Shown here piece by piece: positions 43,841 through 52,722 of a DNA stretch of 64,000 nucleotides; the first letter of the stretch is position 1, and each line of letters starts with the position of its first letter. The stretch is from Croceivirga lutea (GTDB lineage Bacteria > Bacteroidota > Bacteroidia > Flavobacteriales > Flavobacteriaceae), in assembly GCF_014235875.1 (NCBI RefSeq), contig NZ_JACJUK010000002.1, positions 62,001 to 126,000 of the forward strand. The letters are read 5' to 3'. The translations under genes and the position numbers were made by a program. Under the pieces are notes generated by a model, which worked only from the letters and a program-made list of their open reading frames with translations, was not told where the DNA came from and searched no databases.

Positions 43841-45039
43841 TATGTAAACCAAGGTGCGTTTTTATACATGGCTAATTTAGAATTGTATTCACGACTCTTA
43901 AGTATAAGGTGATGTTCTCCTTGACTTCTTGCTCTATAACCTAAAAGATGAAAAATAGGTTTAGCCAAAAATCTTGCTACCCTTTTATTAACTCTAAGTA
44001 TATGTATATCATTACTATCTCTAGTAACCCCAGGTAGAATAGTAAGCACACTATCTAACCTAAAACGTCTCACGTATTTTGATACCGTAAGAAAAAGCAT
44101 AGGTATAGGCCTGATAAGATAATAAGCCTCATTACCGCTTTTCTGATACAAAGGCATAAATATCTGTGTATTATGTGTAGAAATCACAGCTCCATTATGG
44201 TCATGTGCAAAAATTTCTCCCTTTGTTAAATCTTGAAAATTTGTATACCCAGGTTGCATTTGGAAGGACTCGTTAGAAGATACAAGACGTTGAAAATAGA
44301 TTTCAAAGAATTTTTTTTGATAATTTCCCGCCTTTAAAATACTTTGCTTTACGCTTTCAAAAATGCTAGAATGAACATTGTAAAAGCCTGTTAATATTAA
44401 GGTATACCAAATAAAATTTTTGGCATTTTCAACAGCCTCTTCACTAGTATGTTGACCAGATTCAAAACCTATAGAAACATAACCTAATTCATTTAAATAA
44501 CTTAAGAGCGCCCCATTTAAATATTCTTCAATACCCAATATCACCGGCAACGGATAATTTTTAGTAAACTTTCGATTTAAAAGGCTATCATTAATAATTA
44601 AAAAAGGAATTGTATCACTAGAGGTGGTATGCAAATCGATAAAATAAAAAGGTGGTTCACAACTGTCTAAAATTTGCAATAACATAGCGTACAGTTCTTG
44701 CATCTCTTTTTCCTCAGCGTTTAAAGTGCCCAGTTTTGTTTTAATATCTAAACTTTCTAAACGCTGGTCTGCCCAAATTCTATTTAAATCTTCTTGTTGA
44801 AAGCGAATGTTTTTAGAAAGCGCATTTAAATTTCCTGATAAGGCAATGAGCTCTCCTTTAAAGTCGTTTGCATGTTCTTTTATGCTTAGAAACACCTTTT
44901 TAAGTGCAGAAACTCCGGCTGGTTCATTACCGTGAATACCTCCAAAAAAGATTAGGGTTGGCCCATTATACTTTCCTTTATAATGACCAATTACCCGCTG
45001 TTTTACAGCTAAAGATGTAAACATTGAATTGTTGGCCAT
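43840..45039 (-). CDS. Succinylglutamate desuccinylase/aspartoacylase-like (AstE-type) amidohydrolase
   Basis: The protein has 399 residues. It is an M14-like zinc carboxypeptidase-fold enzyme. The zinc and catalytic motifs are present: LIFFGGIHGNEPAGVSALKK (His and Glu), FYFIDLHTTSSDTIPFLIIN (the DLHTT His), SIGFESGQHTSEEAVENAKN (the catalytic Glu region). The C-terminal 200 residues are a beta domain with PGYTNFQDLTKGEIFAHDHN. Known members hydrolyse N-acyl amino acids. The start ATG overlaps the stop of the upstream ligase-CBS gene by one base (TAATG), so the two proteins are translationally coupled and may act on the same amide. The substrate is unknown. Confidence 0.82.
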   Translation of the reverse strand: MANNSMFTSLAVKQRVIGHYKGKYNGPTLIFFGGIHGNEPAGVSALKKVFLSIKEHANDFKGELIALSGNLNALSKNIRFQQEDLNRIWADQRLESLDIKTKLGTLNAEEKEMQELYAMLLQILDSCEPPFYFIDLHTTSSDTIPFLIINDSLLNRKFTKNYPLPVILGIEEYLNGALLSYLNELGYVSIGFESGQHTSEEAVENAKNFIWYTLILTGFYNVHSSIFESVKQSILKAGNYQKKFFEIYFQRLVSSNESFQMQPGYTNFQDLTKGEIFAHDHNGAVISTHNTQIFMPLYQKSGNEAYYLIRPIPMLFLTVSKYVRRFRLDSVLTILPGVTRDSNDIHILRVNKRVARFLAKPIFHLLGYRARSQGEHHLILKSREYNSKLAMYKNAPWFT

Positions 45040-46886
45040 TAATCTAAATCTTTGGTACTTAAGATGCCTATAACCAACCCATCTTTACATACGGGAAGGC
45101 AGCCAATTTCATGAGAAGAAAACAGCTTTTCTGCTTCTGCAATTGAAGCTTCTGCATCAATGGTAATAGGATTTTTTAGCATTACCTCAGAAACCTTATA
45201 ATCGACTGTGTCTACCATCAAATCTTTTTCTTGTAAATAATTTGTTGTTAAAAGACCAACTAAATCTCCTTTGACATTTTCAATTGGCATGTGATTAATT
45301 GCATTCCATTTCATTATCGCTTTTGCCATACTCAAATAATCGTGTTCTTGTAGTTTAAATAAACGAGTAGACATTATATCTTTAACTATTACCTCATTCT
45401 TTTCTGTTTCTTCAATTTTTACATCTTCCCATTGATGTACTGGCAAACCTGTTTTTTGTTTTTCTACAATAGCTTTTGTTAACGCTTTTAATGCCGCTCT
45501 TGTTTTAAAAGTTGACCTTAGCTTTCTATAGTTTTGAATTTGCCACTGGTCACCGGTTCTGCCCTTTACTCTTTGCTCAATAATTTCTAAAAAATGCTCT
45601 CTTTCTGCATCATCAACACCAAACTTTTGTAACCCTAAATGTGCAATCGGCAACAATTTGTGAAGTACTAATTTTTTAGCAGAATATTCTTGACCGTCCC
45701 ATAGAAACAATGTTTCCTTACCTGTTCTAGCGGCTTTAATAAAATTGGTTTTAGCCACTTTAAAGTCCATCTGCTCTGGCATGTTATCATATTTCTTTGG
45801 TCTGCCAACCATCAAGCCTACCCAAAAAGCAAAGTTTGCTATTTGGTCAACTACAGTTGGCCCTGAGGGAATATATCTATTTTCTATTCGTAAATGTGGT
45901 TTACCACCGCCTACACCATAGCAAGGTCTATTCCAACGGTAAACCGTACCATTATGCAATTGTAGCGCTGGTAATTTGGGTATTTTATCTTCTGCAATGA
46001 GCTTTGTAGAGTACTCCTCTATTTCTTTTATCAGTAGCACATTATGCGTACTAATACTTTTTTTATACATATTGGCTACACAGCCTGTTTCCCATTCATC
46101 TCCAAAGCCTACTCTTGGCGCTTGGTCTACTAAAGCATTGGACGTTTTACGGGTATCTAAACTTTGTTGAAATAAAGCTATTCTGGTTTCTTTCCATAAT
46201 TCTCTACCCATTAGCAAGGGTGAATTACAGCAAACTGCAAGAACAGGTCCTGCAATGGCTTGGGCCCAGTTATAACTCGAAATAAAGTCGTGTGATGGTA
46301 TTTGCAAATGCAATTGAAAACTGGTATTACAAGCTTCAAACATTACAGAATCGTGTTTTAAAAACAATTCATCAGCACCTCTTATTTTTAAATCAAAATT
46401 AGAACCCTTGGTATGTGTAAGAATTTCATTTAGTGCTATATATCTGGCAATAGGGGTCAAATAGCTTAAATCCACTTCTTTTTTACCAATAGTGGGTAAA
46501 ATTCCTGCTAATAATATATCTGCACCTAATTTGTTGGCTTTTTGCCTAACACTATCTAAAAACGTGTTTAGTTGATGGTTAACTTCACTAAAACAATTGG
46601 TATGTAATTTTAAAGGCTCTAAATTGAGTTCTATATTATAAGTTGCTAACTCGGTAGTAAACTGTTTATCGTTTAACGCCTCTAAGAGTTTCAAATTTAT
46701 GGGTGCGGGCTGATAATCTTTATCAATTAAGCATATTTCTTGCTCTGCCCCAATTCGAACAATATCATCTTCAAACCTATTTGCTTTTAGCAATTGTTCT
46801 AAAGCGGTAATATCATCAATAAGGTGCTCAATAAACTTCATGCGCACCTGCTCATTGGTTTGAATTTCAACGATTTTTTCACCCAT
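45039..46886 (-). CDS. Glutamate-cysteine-ligase-like amide ligase fused to a CBS-domain pair
   Basis: The protein has 615 residues. Residues about 15-480 resemble the GCS2/carboxylate-amine ligase family: RIGAEQEICLIDKDYQPAPI (the family Glu-x-Glu motif), IELNLEPLKLHTNCFSEVNH, FEACNTSFQLHLQIPSHDFI, LQLHNGTVYRWNRPCYGVGG with KPHLRIENRYIPSGPTVVDQ. These enzymes join an amino group to a carboxylate using ATP. Residues about 492-615 are two CBS domains (VKDIMSTRLFKLQEHDYLSM, IGCLPVCKDGLVIGILSTKD), which normally sense adenine nucleotides. The downstream amidohydrolase overlaps by one base. An FNR-like site with TAGATTTG lies upstream. The product is not known; glutathione synthesis is one possibility, but no glutathione synthetase is adjacent. 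Confidence 0.83.
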   Translation of the reverse strand: MGEKIVEIQTNEQVRMKFIEHLIDDITALEQLLKANRFEDDIVRIGAEQEICLIDKDYQPAPINLKLLEALNDKQFTTELATYNIELNLEPLKLHTNCFSEVNHQLNTFLDSVRQKANKLGADILLAGILPTIGKKEVDLSYLTPIARYIALNEILTHTKGSNFDLKIRGADELFLKHDSVMFEACNTSFQLHLQIPSHDFISSYNWAQAIAGPVLAVCCNSPLLMGRELWKETRIALFQQSLDTRKTSNALVDQAPRVGFGDEWETGCVANMYKKSISTHNVLLIKEIEEYSTKLIAEDKIPKLPALQLHNGTVYRWNRPCYGVGGGKPHLRIENRYIPSGPTVVDQIANFAFWVGLMVGRPKKYDNMPEQMDFKVAKTNFIKAARTGKETLFLWDGQEYSAKKLVLHKLLPIAHLGLQKFGVDDAEREHFLEIIEQRVKGRTGDQWQIQNYRKLRSTFKTRAALKALTKAIVEKQKTGLPVHQWEDVKIEETEKNEVIVKDIMSTRLFKLQEHDYLSMAKAIMKWNAINHMPIENVKGDLVGLLTTNYLQEKDLMVDTVDYKVSEVMLKNPITIDAEASIAEAEKLFSSHEIGCLPVCKDGLVIGILSTKDLD

Positions 46887-46905
46887 ACCTTTATTACTAT
46901 ACAGC

Positions 46906-46948
46906 CAAATCTAGAAACATACTCCAGAATAAACTATGACAATTGTCA
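46906..46948 (-). promoter_or_regulatory. FNR-like site and promoter of the ligase-CBS gene
   Basis: TGACAATTGTCA (46937-46948) is a perfect palindrome. On the minus strand TAGATTTG (46906-46913) is centred 33 bp away and matches TAnnTTTG. The ligase start is 50 bases from the palindrome. Confidence 0.72.
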
Positions 46949-46973
46949 GAATTACAACCTTTTACGATTGAAC

Positions 46974-47016
46974 TGATAATTGTCATATTTTTTGATTTCT
47001 AGGTCTTATACTTTTG
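46974..47016 (+). promoter_or_regulatory. FNR-like site and promoter of hemN
   Basis: TGATAATTGTCA (46974-46985) is followed by TACTTTTG (47009-47016), centred 33 bp downstream. The start at 47034 is 49 bases from the palindrome. A sister site for the divergent ligase gene lies 37 bp away. Confidence 0.75.
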
Positions 47017-47033
47017 GAATAAATACTAAGCAA

Positions 47034-48392
47034 ATGTGTGGCTTAACAACAAAATATAATGTACCTGGTCCTAGGTATACCAGTTACCCTACAGTTCCGT
47101 ACTGGAACAATGAAGATTTTTCATCTAAAAATTGGAAACTTCGTGTAAAAGAAAGTTTTACTAATTCTAGTGATGAAGGCATAAGCATTTATATACACCT
47201 GCCTTTTTGCGAAAACATGTGTACTTTTTGTGGTTGTCATAAAAGAATTACAAAAAGACACGAACTCGAAGACCCTTATATAAAAGCGGTTTTAAAAGAA
47301 TGGAGTCTTTATAGAGACCTTTTAGGAAAACGTCCGCTAGTAAAAGAATTGCACTTGGGTGGAGGAACACCAACCTTTTTCTCTCCTGAAAACCTTTCGA
47401 AACTTCTGAACGGAATATTTAAAACCGTTACCGTAGCTAAAAATGCTTCGTTAAGTTTTGAAGGTCATCCAAACAACACTACAAAAGAACATTTACAAGC
47501 GCTTTTTAACGTAGGTCTTAAACGGGTGTGTTATGGTGTTCAAGATTATAACAAAACGGTTCAAACTGCCATAAATAGAATTCAAACCTATGAAGAGGTT
47601 GAGCAAGTCACCAATTGGGCAAGAGAAATCGGATATACCTCTGTGGGGCACGATTTAATTTACGGATTGCCTTTTCAAACTCTTGAAGATGTTATCAACT
47701 CAATTGAAAAGACAAATATTTTACGGCCAGACCGCATTGCTTTTTATAGCTATGCCCATGTCCCATGGAAAAAAGGGAACGGTCAACGCGGGTATAAAGA
47801 TGAAAATTTACCCACCGCAACCCAAAAAAGAGAACAATACGAAATTGGTAAAAAAATGCTCCTTAACATGGGGTATAAAGAAATTGGCATGGACCATTTT
47901 GCTCTTGAAACAGACGAACTGTATCAGGCACTAGAAAACCAAACGCTGCACCGAAACTTTATGGGATATACTCCTAACAAAACAGATGTTATGATTGGTT
48001 TAGGTGTTTCTAGCATAAGTGATTGTTGGTCTGCTTTTGCTCAAAATGTAAAAAATGTAGAAGAATACCAGCACTTGGTAGCTAATAACATTATTCCGGT
48101 TTATCGCGGACATTTACTTACCCAAGAGGATGAATTGGTGCGCAAACAAATTTTAAATTTAATGTGTAACTACGAAACCTCTTGGACCATTGAAGACGAA
48201 GCTGTTATTGATTTTAAATCTATAAAAGATAGCTTGGCAGAACTTGAAGCTGATGGATTATTAACCATTGGCCAAAGACAAATCTTAGTCTCTAAAAAGG
48301 GACGTCCTTTTATTAGAAATATAAGTATGGCTTTTGATTTGCGTTTACAGCGCAACAAACCAGAGACACGCTTATTTTCTATGACCGTATAA
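47034..48392 (+). CDS. hemN: Oxygen-independent coproporphyrinogen III oxidase
   Basis: The protein has 452 residues from the ATG at 47034. A TTG at 46980 would overlap the FNR-like site and is rejected. It is a radical-SAM enzyme that decarboxylates coproporphyrinogen III without oxygen. The cluster motif CENMCTFC is at 59-66, with the extra HemN Cys68 just after it (CGC). Other HemN features are YNVPGPRYTSYPTVPYW, LHLGGGTPTFFSPENL, HDLIYGLPFQTLEDV and GMDHFALETDELYQ. The C-terminal HemN domain with NLMCNYE is present. It shares a promoter region with the divergent ligase-CBS gene and is followed 33 bases later by a usp gene. An FNR-type control is expected for this gene in facultative bacteria. 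Confidence 0.96.
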   Translation: MCGLTTKYNVPGPRYTSYPTVPYWNNEDFSSKNWKLRVKESFTNSSDEGISIYIHLPFCENMCTFCGCHKRITKRHELEDPYIKAVLKEWSLYRDLLGKRPLVKELHLGGGTPTFFSPENLSKLLNGIFKTVTVAKNASLSFEGHPNNTTKEHLQALFNVGLKRVCYGVQDYNKTVQTAINRIQTYEEVEQVTNWAREIGYTSVGHDLIYGLPFQTLEDVINSIEKTNILRPDRIAFYSYAHVPWKKGNGQRGYKDENLPTATQKREQYEIGKKMLLNMGYKEIGMDHFALETDELYQALENQTLHRNFMGYTPNKTDVMIGLGVSSISDCWSAFAQNVKNVEEYQHLVANNIIPVYRGHLLTQEDELVRKQILNLMCNYETSWTIEDEAVIDFKSIKDSLAELEADGLLTIGQRQILVSKKGRPFIRNISMAFDLRLQRNKPETRLFSMTV

Positions 48393-48425
48393 CTAATGAC
48401 CTTATGGTCGTAAAAAACTACTCCT

Positions 48426-49247
48426 ATGAAAAGTATATTAGTACCTGTTGATTTCTCTAAACAGTCAGAAATAGCACTTAAAAAAGCAGCGCATTTAGCA
48501 AAAAAAAATAATGCCGAATTATATGTGCTTCACATGCTAGAAATTGCACCTTCTTTAGGTCAAGGTGGCGACTATATTCCACAAGCACAAATTGTTCATC
48601 TGATTAAAATAATTGAAGAAAAATTAGAAAAATTTCTTCAAAAACCTTTCTTAGATGGCATTAAGGTTACTCCAATAATTAAACATTACAAGGTGTTTTC
48701 TGAAGTTAATGAATTGGCTCAAAAACACAATGTAGATTTAGTAGTAATGGGTTCTCATGGAACAGACGGATTAGAAGAGTTTTTTATTGGTTCAAATACA
48801 GAACGTGTAATCAGAAGTTCAGAAGTTCCGGTATTAGTAGTAAAAGGAGAAATTGCCGACTTTTCTGCTGACCGCTTTGTGTTTGCATGTGACTTTAAAG
48901 AAGAAAATGTTAACGTGGTAAAAAAAGCTGTGGCATTTGCTGAAGCATTAGGTTCAGAAGTTAAGCTCGTTTATATTAATACTCCAGGTGATGCGTTTAT
49001 GAGTAATGAAGAAATCTACGATAGAATTTCTAGATTTTTGAACATTGCTAGACTTGGCTTAGAGGTTGATATTTATAATGATTATACCGTTGAAAAAGGT
49101 GTGCTGAATTATGCTGAAACTAATGCAGCAGATATTATTGGATTACCCACACATGGCAGAAGAGGATTATCACATTTTTTTATGGGTAGTATAGGTGAAG
49201 ATATTGCTAATCATAGCAAAATACCGGTGATTACCTTTAAAATCTAA
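48426..49247 (+). CDS. Universal stress protein, tandem UspA domains
   Basis: The protein has 273 residues with two UspA domains. Both carry the ATP-binding glycine loop: VVMGSHGTDGLEEFFIGSNT in the first and GLPTHGRRGLSHFFMGSIGE in the second, ending in VITFKI. The start is 33 bases after the hemN stop with no promoter visible, so it is probably transcribed with hemN under the same FNR-like site. It differs from the protein at 41263, which has a weak second loop. A strong terminator follows at 49280. Confidence 0.92.
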   Translation: MKSILVPVDFSKQSEIALKKAAHLAKKNNAELYVLHMLEIAPSLGQGGDYIPQAQIVHLIKIIEEKLEKFLQKPFLDGIKVTPIIKHYKVFSEVNELAQKHNVDLVVMGSHGTDGLEEFFIGSNTERVIRSSEVPVLVVKGEIADFSADRFVFACDFKEENVNVVKKAVAFAEALGSEVKLVYINTPGDAFMSNEEIYDRISRFLNIARLGLEVDIYNDYTVEKGVLNYAETNAADIIGLPTHGRRGLSHFFMGSIGEDIANHSKIPVITFKI

Positions 49248-49279
49248 TCATAATTTTTTTGGTTTCTTGAGTTTTTAAA

Positions 49280-49314
49280 AGAGGGTTTAACAACATGTTA
49301 AACCCTCTCTTTTT
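49280..49314 (+). terminator. Terminator of the hemN-usp transcript
   Basis: AGAGGGTTTAAC (49280-49291) and GTTAAACCCTCT (49297-49308) are perfect 12-bp arms around the loop AACAT, followed by CTTTTT. Confidence 0.93.
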
Positions 49315-49318
49315 AGTA

Positions 49319-49361
49319 TGATATTTATCATAAATTTTGACATTTTAGGTGACTATCTTTA
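49319..49361 (+). promoter_or_regulatory. FNR-like site and promoter of the CBS-domain gene
   Basis: TGATATTTATCA (49319-49330) is followed by TATCTTTA (49354-49361), centred 33 bp downstream. The start at 49385 is 55 bases from the palindrome. Confidence 0.7.
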
Positions 49362-49384
49362 AGTAACAAATTAAAAAAGAGGCC

Positions 49385-49804
49385 ATGAGAAAACGAGTTC
49401 CGATTACAGAGATAATGACCAAAAATTTGGTAACCCTTACAACAAAAGATGATTTGGTAACTGCTGAAGAGTTGTTTAAAAAACATCGTATAAGACATAT
49501 TCCGGTTGTATCTGGAAACAAGATTAAGGGTATTCTTAGTTACACTGATTTAATGCGAATTAGTTTTGCTGATGCAATTGATGAAGATGAGCAAGATGTA
49601 GACACTATGGTTTACAATATGTTTACCATTGAACAAGTAATGGTCAAAGATGTAGCCACTGTACCTATTCAAGCTACCATCAAAGAAGTAGCTCAGTTTT
49701 TATCGGTTAAAGAATTTCACGCATTACCGGTAGTAGATGGAGACGAATTGGTTGGTATTGTGACCACAACAGATTTAGTTAAGTATTTATTAGAACAATA
49801 TTGA
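49385..49804 (+). CDS. Stand-alone CBS-domain pair protein
   Basis: The protein has 139 residues and consists only of two CBS domains: VPITEIMTKNLVTLTTKDDL, IRHIPVVSGNKIKGILSYTD for the first and VMVKDVATVPIQATIKEVAQ, FHALPVVDGDELVGIVTTTD for the second. A CBS pair usually binds AMP, ADP or ATP and controls a partner protein. The protein has no catalytic domain of its own. It is similar in layout to the CBS pair attached to the ligase at 45039. It has its own FNR-like promoter and a terminator shared with the convergent pyruvate kinase gene. Confidence 0.92.
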   Translation: MRKRVPITEIMTKNLVTLTTKDDLVTAEELFKKHRIRHIPVVSGNKIKGILSYTDLMRISFADAIDEDEQDVDTMVYNMFTIEQVMVKDVATVPIQATIKEVAQFLSVKEFHALPVVDGDELVGIVTTTDLVKYLLEQY

Positions 49805-49861
49805 AAAGTCCCGGTTCTTTTGGTAGAATCGTGTTTAATTGCTTAGTTTTTTGATGATTGA

Positions 49862-49889
49862 GAGGGGGGTTGGTTACCTCCCTCTTTCA
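49862..49889. terminator. Terminator between the CBS gene and pyruvate kinase gene
   Basis: GAGGGGGGT (49862-49870) pairs with ACCTCCCTC (49876-49884) with one G-T pair, followed by TTTCATTTTT. It lies between convergent genes. Confidence 0.8.
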
Positions 49890-49900
49890 TTTTTATTGAT

Positions 49901-51415
49901 TTAGGCTAAGCCTCTTTCTACAAAGTCTTTTGCAATACTTAATGCACGCAACGAGTCTTTCTTTTTAGAAACATGCGCATCCATTTTATTGAGAATATTT
50001 CGTAAAACCCGTATAGCTTCAACAATATGTGGTCCTTTATTTAACATTACACATTCTGCTCTTGCCCCTTGTGCAGCATCACTAATTTCTGCTCGTGTTG
50101 GTATTCCTTTCTTGGCCAAAGTCTCTAAAACTTGAGTTGCCCAAATCACTGGTATATGTGCAGCTTCACAAAGCCATAACAACTCTTTTTGAACTTCTGA
50201 AATGCGTTCAAATCCTATCTCTACGGCCAAATCGCCACGCGCTATCATAACACCAATAGCTTTTCTTTGCATACCTGCTAGCAAAATATCTGGGAAATTA
50301 TCAAACGCTTCTTGATTTTCAATTTTAAAAACAACCCCTATATCATCAGCATATAACGCTTTTAACTTACTGTATAGCAAAGCTACGTCTTGGCTATTTT
50401 TTACGAAGGAATAGCCAATTATTTGAGCATGTTTACAAGCATAAGGCAATACCGCTAAATCATAAGGCGTTAGTGCGGGTAAATTAAGTTTTGTAGTAGG
50501 TAAGTTTATACCTTTTTGGTTACCCAGTTTAGGTTTAAAACACTGTTGAATTTCTAAGGTAACAGCATCTTTATTTTTTTTGATAACCTTTGCATGTATC
50601 ATACCATCATCAAATAAAATAGTCTCTCCGATTTGTACATCATCAATTACTTGTGACAGGGTAACACCTATAATTGCAGCACTCTTTTGTTGACCAGAAT
50701 TACTGAAAACTGATTTTTTAGTTGGCACCTTATTTTTTGACAATACTAAACGCTCTCCTACTTGTACAGGAATACTTTTCTTTGTGCTTATTGCTTCACC
50801 TTTTTTATTATAAAAAACAGACCTGATTTTAGGGCCGGCTAAATCCATATAGATAGTAATTGATTGACCGGTAATTTTTTCAGCTTTTTTAATATTTTTT
50901 ACTATAGCCTTCCAAGTAGATTTATCGTCTTTACCAAGATTAATTCTAGCCACTTCCATACCTTTTAAAGCCATTTGTACTATCATTTGATAATCTTTGG
51001 CAGCTTCTTTAGGCATGGTCACCATAATTCTTGTTTTATATACCTCTGAAGAACCGCCAAATAGCTTGTTAGTATTTTTAATTAGTAAAGCTCTACTAGC
51101 CTGAAAACCAACTCCAGTACTTGTCTCTTTAAAACCTACCTCATTTGCTAGTTGGTATAAAATGCGAGAAACAGTTTTTAAATTTGAGAGTACATAACCT
51201 TCGCCAGTTCTTAAAGAGGATAATCCTAATTCTGACAACTCATCTTGTAAATACCTCAAATCTTTACTACGTAAGAGTAAATAATGCACTAAATTCTTGG
51301 CACTCAAAATTAAATCTTGATGCACCTTAGCTACTGTCTTCTCAGATGATTTTTGGCTTTCTTCAATTGCTAAGCTTAATGCTTCAATTTCTTTTGACAA
51401 GGTTGCAATTGTCAT
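49901..51415 (-). CDS. Atypical pyruvate kinase with N-terminal helical extension
   Basis: The protein has 504 residues. The first 125 or so are a helical region unlike pyruvate kinases (KVHQDLILSAKNLVHYLLLR, YLQDELSELGLSSLRTGEGY). Residues about 128-504 contain a catalytic domain: RIMVTMPKEAA, GMEVARINLGKDD, VVFKIENQEAFDNFPDI, IGVMIARGDLAVEIGFERIS and the signature IPVIWATQVLETLAKKGIPT with RAEISDAAQGARAECVMLNK. The usual C-terminal allosteric domain is missing, so regulation by fructose-1,6-bisphosphate is not expected. The gene is 10 bases after a CoA-transferase gene on the same strand. The combination of PEP conversion with a CoA-transferase fits fermentation. A second, standard pyruvate kinase probably exists elsewhere. 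Confidence 0.87.
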   Translation of the reverse strand: MTIATLSKEIEALSLAIEESQKSSEKTVAKVHQDLILSAKNLVHYLLLRSKDLRYLQDELSELGLSSLRTGEGYVLSNLKTVSRILYQLANEVGFKETSTGVGFQASRALLIKNTNKLFGGSSEVYKTRIMVTMPKEAAKDYQMIVQMALKGMEVARINLGKDDKSTWKAIVKNIKKAEKITGQSITIYMDLAGPKIRSVFYNKKGEAISTKKSIPVQVGERLVLSKNKVPTKKSVFSNSGQQKSAAIIGVTLSQVIDDVQIGETILFDDGMIHAKVIKKNKDAVTLEIQQCFKPKLGNQKGINLPTTKLNLPALTPYDLAVLPYACKHAQIIGYSFVKNSQDVALLYSKLKALYADDIGVVFKIENQEAFDNFPDILLAGMQRKAIGVMIARGDLAVEIGFERISEVQKELLWLCEAAHIPVIWATQVLETLAKKGIPTRAEISDAAQGARAECVMLNKGPHIVEAIRVLRNILNKMDAHVSKKKDSLRALSIAKDFVERGLA

Positions 51416-51425
51416 ATAAATTAGT

Positions 51426-52700
51426 TTACAAGATTACATGAAAACGTTCAAAAGCATCTTTTAGTAATTGTTCTCTTTGGTCTGGATGCGCAATTGAAAT
51501 TAATGCCTTAGCACGCTGTTTTAGATTTTTTCCAAATAGATTTACCACACCATATTCGGTGGCTACATAATGCACATGTGCTCTTGTAGTAGTTACCCCA
51601 GCGCCTTGTTTTAAAAACGGAACTATTTTAGAAACTCCTTTTTTAGTGGTTGACGAAATAGCGATTATGGGCTTACCACCTTTAGAAAGTGATGCTCCCC
51701 TAATAAAATCCATTTGACCACCTACTCCAGAAAATTGATATCCACCAATGGTATCGGCACAAATTTGACCGGTCAAGTCAATTTCTATAGCGCTATTAAT
51801 TGCAGTTACTTTTGGGTTTCTTCGAATTCTAGCGGTATCATTAGTGTATGCAGAGTCTCTAAAATCACATATAGGATTGTCATCTATAAAATCATATAAC
51901 TTCTGTGACCCAACAGCAAAACAACTTACAATTTTACCACGTTTTACCGCTTTCTCTTTACCGTTTATTACACCACTTTCTAGCAAGGGTAAAACACCAT
52001 CAGAAAACATTTCGGTATGTATACCTAAGTTTTTATGATTACCCAAATTTGATAGTACAGCATTTGGTATATTACCTATACCCATTTGAAGGGTTGCCCC
52101 GTCTTCAATTAAAGATGCTACGTGATGTCCTATTTTACTTTCAATTTCTGAAATACTGTTTGATGCATGCTGGTGTATTGGCCTATTTACTTCTGCAGCA
52201 CACACAATTTGGTCTACATGTATAATACCTGTACCATGTGTTCTTGGCACTTGCGGATTTATTTGTGCTACTATTTTTTTTGCTGTTCTCACAGCTGGGA
52301 GCGCCACATCTACAGAAACCCCTAAAGAACAGTACCCGTGTTTATCTGGTGGTGAAACCTGAATAAAAGCAACATCAATAGGCAATATGTTTTCATAAAA
52401 CAACCTAGGAATTTCACTCAAAAATATGGGAATATAATCACCATAAGAGTTGTTTACACAACTACGTACATTACCGCCAACAAAACAAGAATTTAGTTTA
52501 AAAGCTTGGTTATAAGGCTCTTGAATGTATTTGGCATCACCTTCTGTATGTATAGATATAAGCTCAACATTTTCAAGGTTTTTGTAATTATTTGTAAGGG
52601 CATCTATTAACTCATTGGGTGTCATGGCTGCCCCTTGAAAAAAGACTCGGTTGCCAGATTTTACTTCTTTTACTGCGTCTTCTAAACTAACTATTTTCAT
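51426..52700 (-). CDS. Acetyl-CoA hydrolase/transferase-family protein
   Basis: The protein has 424 residues. It belongs to the 4-hydroxybutyrate CoA-transferase / acetyl-CoA hydrolase family. Visible segments are VKSGNRVFFQGAAMTPNELI, LQMGIGNIPNAVLSNLGNHK, IHTEMFSDGVLPLLESGVI (with the Glu that forms the CoA thioester), and YVATEYGVVNLFGKNLKQRA with ALISIAHPDQREQLLKDAFE. The family moves CoA between acyl groups such as acetate, butyrate or succinate. It lies 10 bases before the pyruvate kinase gene. A role in acetate or acid excretion during fermentation is inferred. The N-terminus is shorter than in propionyl-CoA:succinate transferases. The acyl donor and acceptor cannot be told. Confidence 0.87.
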   Translation of the reverse strand: MKIVSLEDAVKEVKSGNRVFFQGAAMTPNELIDALTNNYKNLENVELISIHTEGDAKYIQEPYNQAFKLNSCFVGGNVRSCVNNSYGDYIPIFLSEIPRLFYENILPIDVAFIQVSPPDKHGYCSLGVSVDVALPAVRTAKKIVAQINPQVPRTHGTGIIHVDQIVCAAEVNRPIHQHASNSISEIESKIGHHVASLIEDGATLQMGIGNIPNAVLSNLGNHKNLGIHTEMFSDGVLPLLESGVINGKEKAVKRGKIVSCFAVGSQKLYDFIDDNPICDFRDSAYTNDTARIRRNPKVTAINSAIEIDLTGQICADTIGGYQFSGVGGQMDFIRGASLSKGGKPIIAISSTTKKGVSKIVPFLKQGAGVTTTRAHVHYVATEYGVVNLFGKNLKQRAKALISIAHPDQREQLLKDAFERFHVIL

Positions 52701-52722
52701 GTTTTTGTTGTTTTTTAAATAC

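Noticed and set aside
46980-47033. TTG start extending HemN by 18 residues
   Set aside because: It would begin inside the FNR-like palindrome and upstream of the -7 element, so it would not be on the mRNA.
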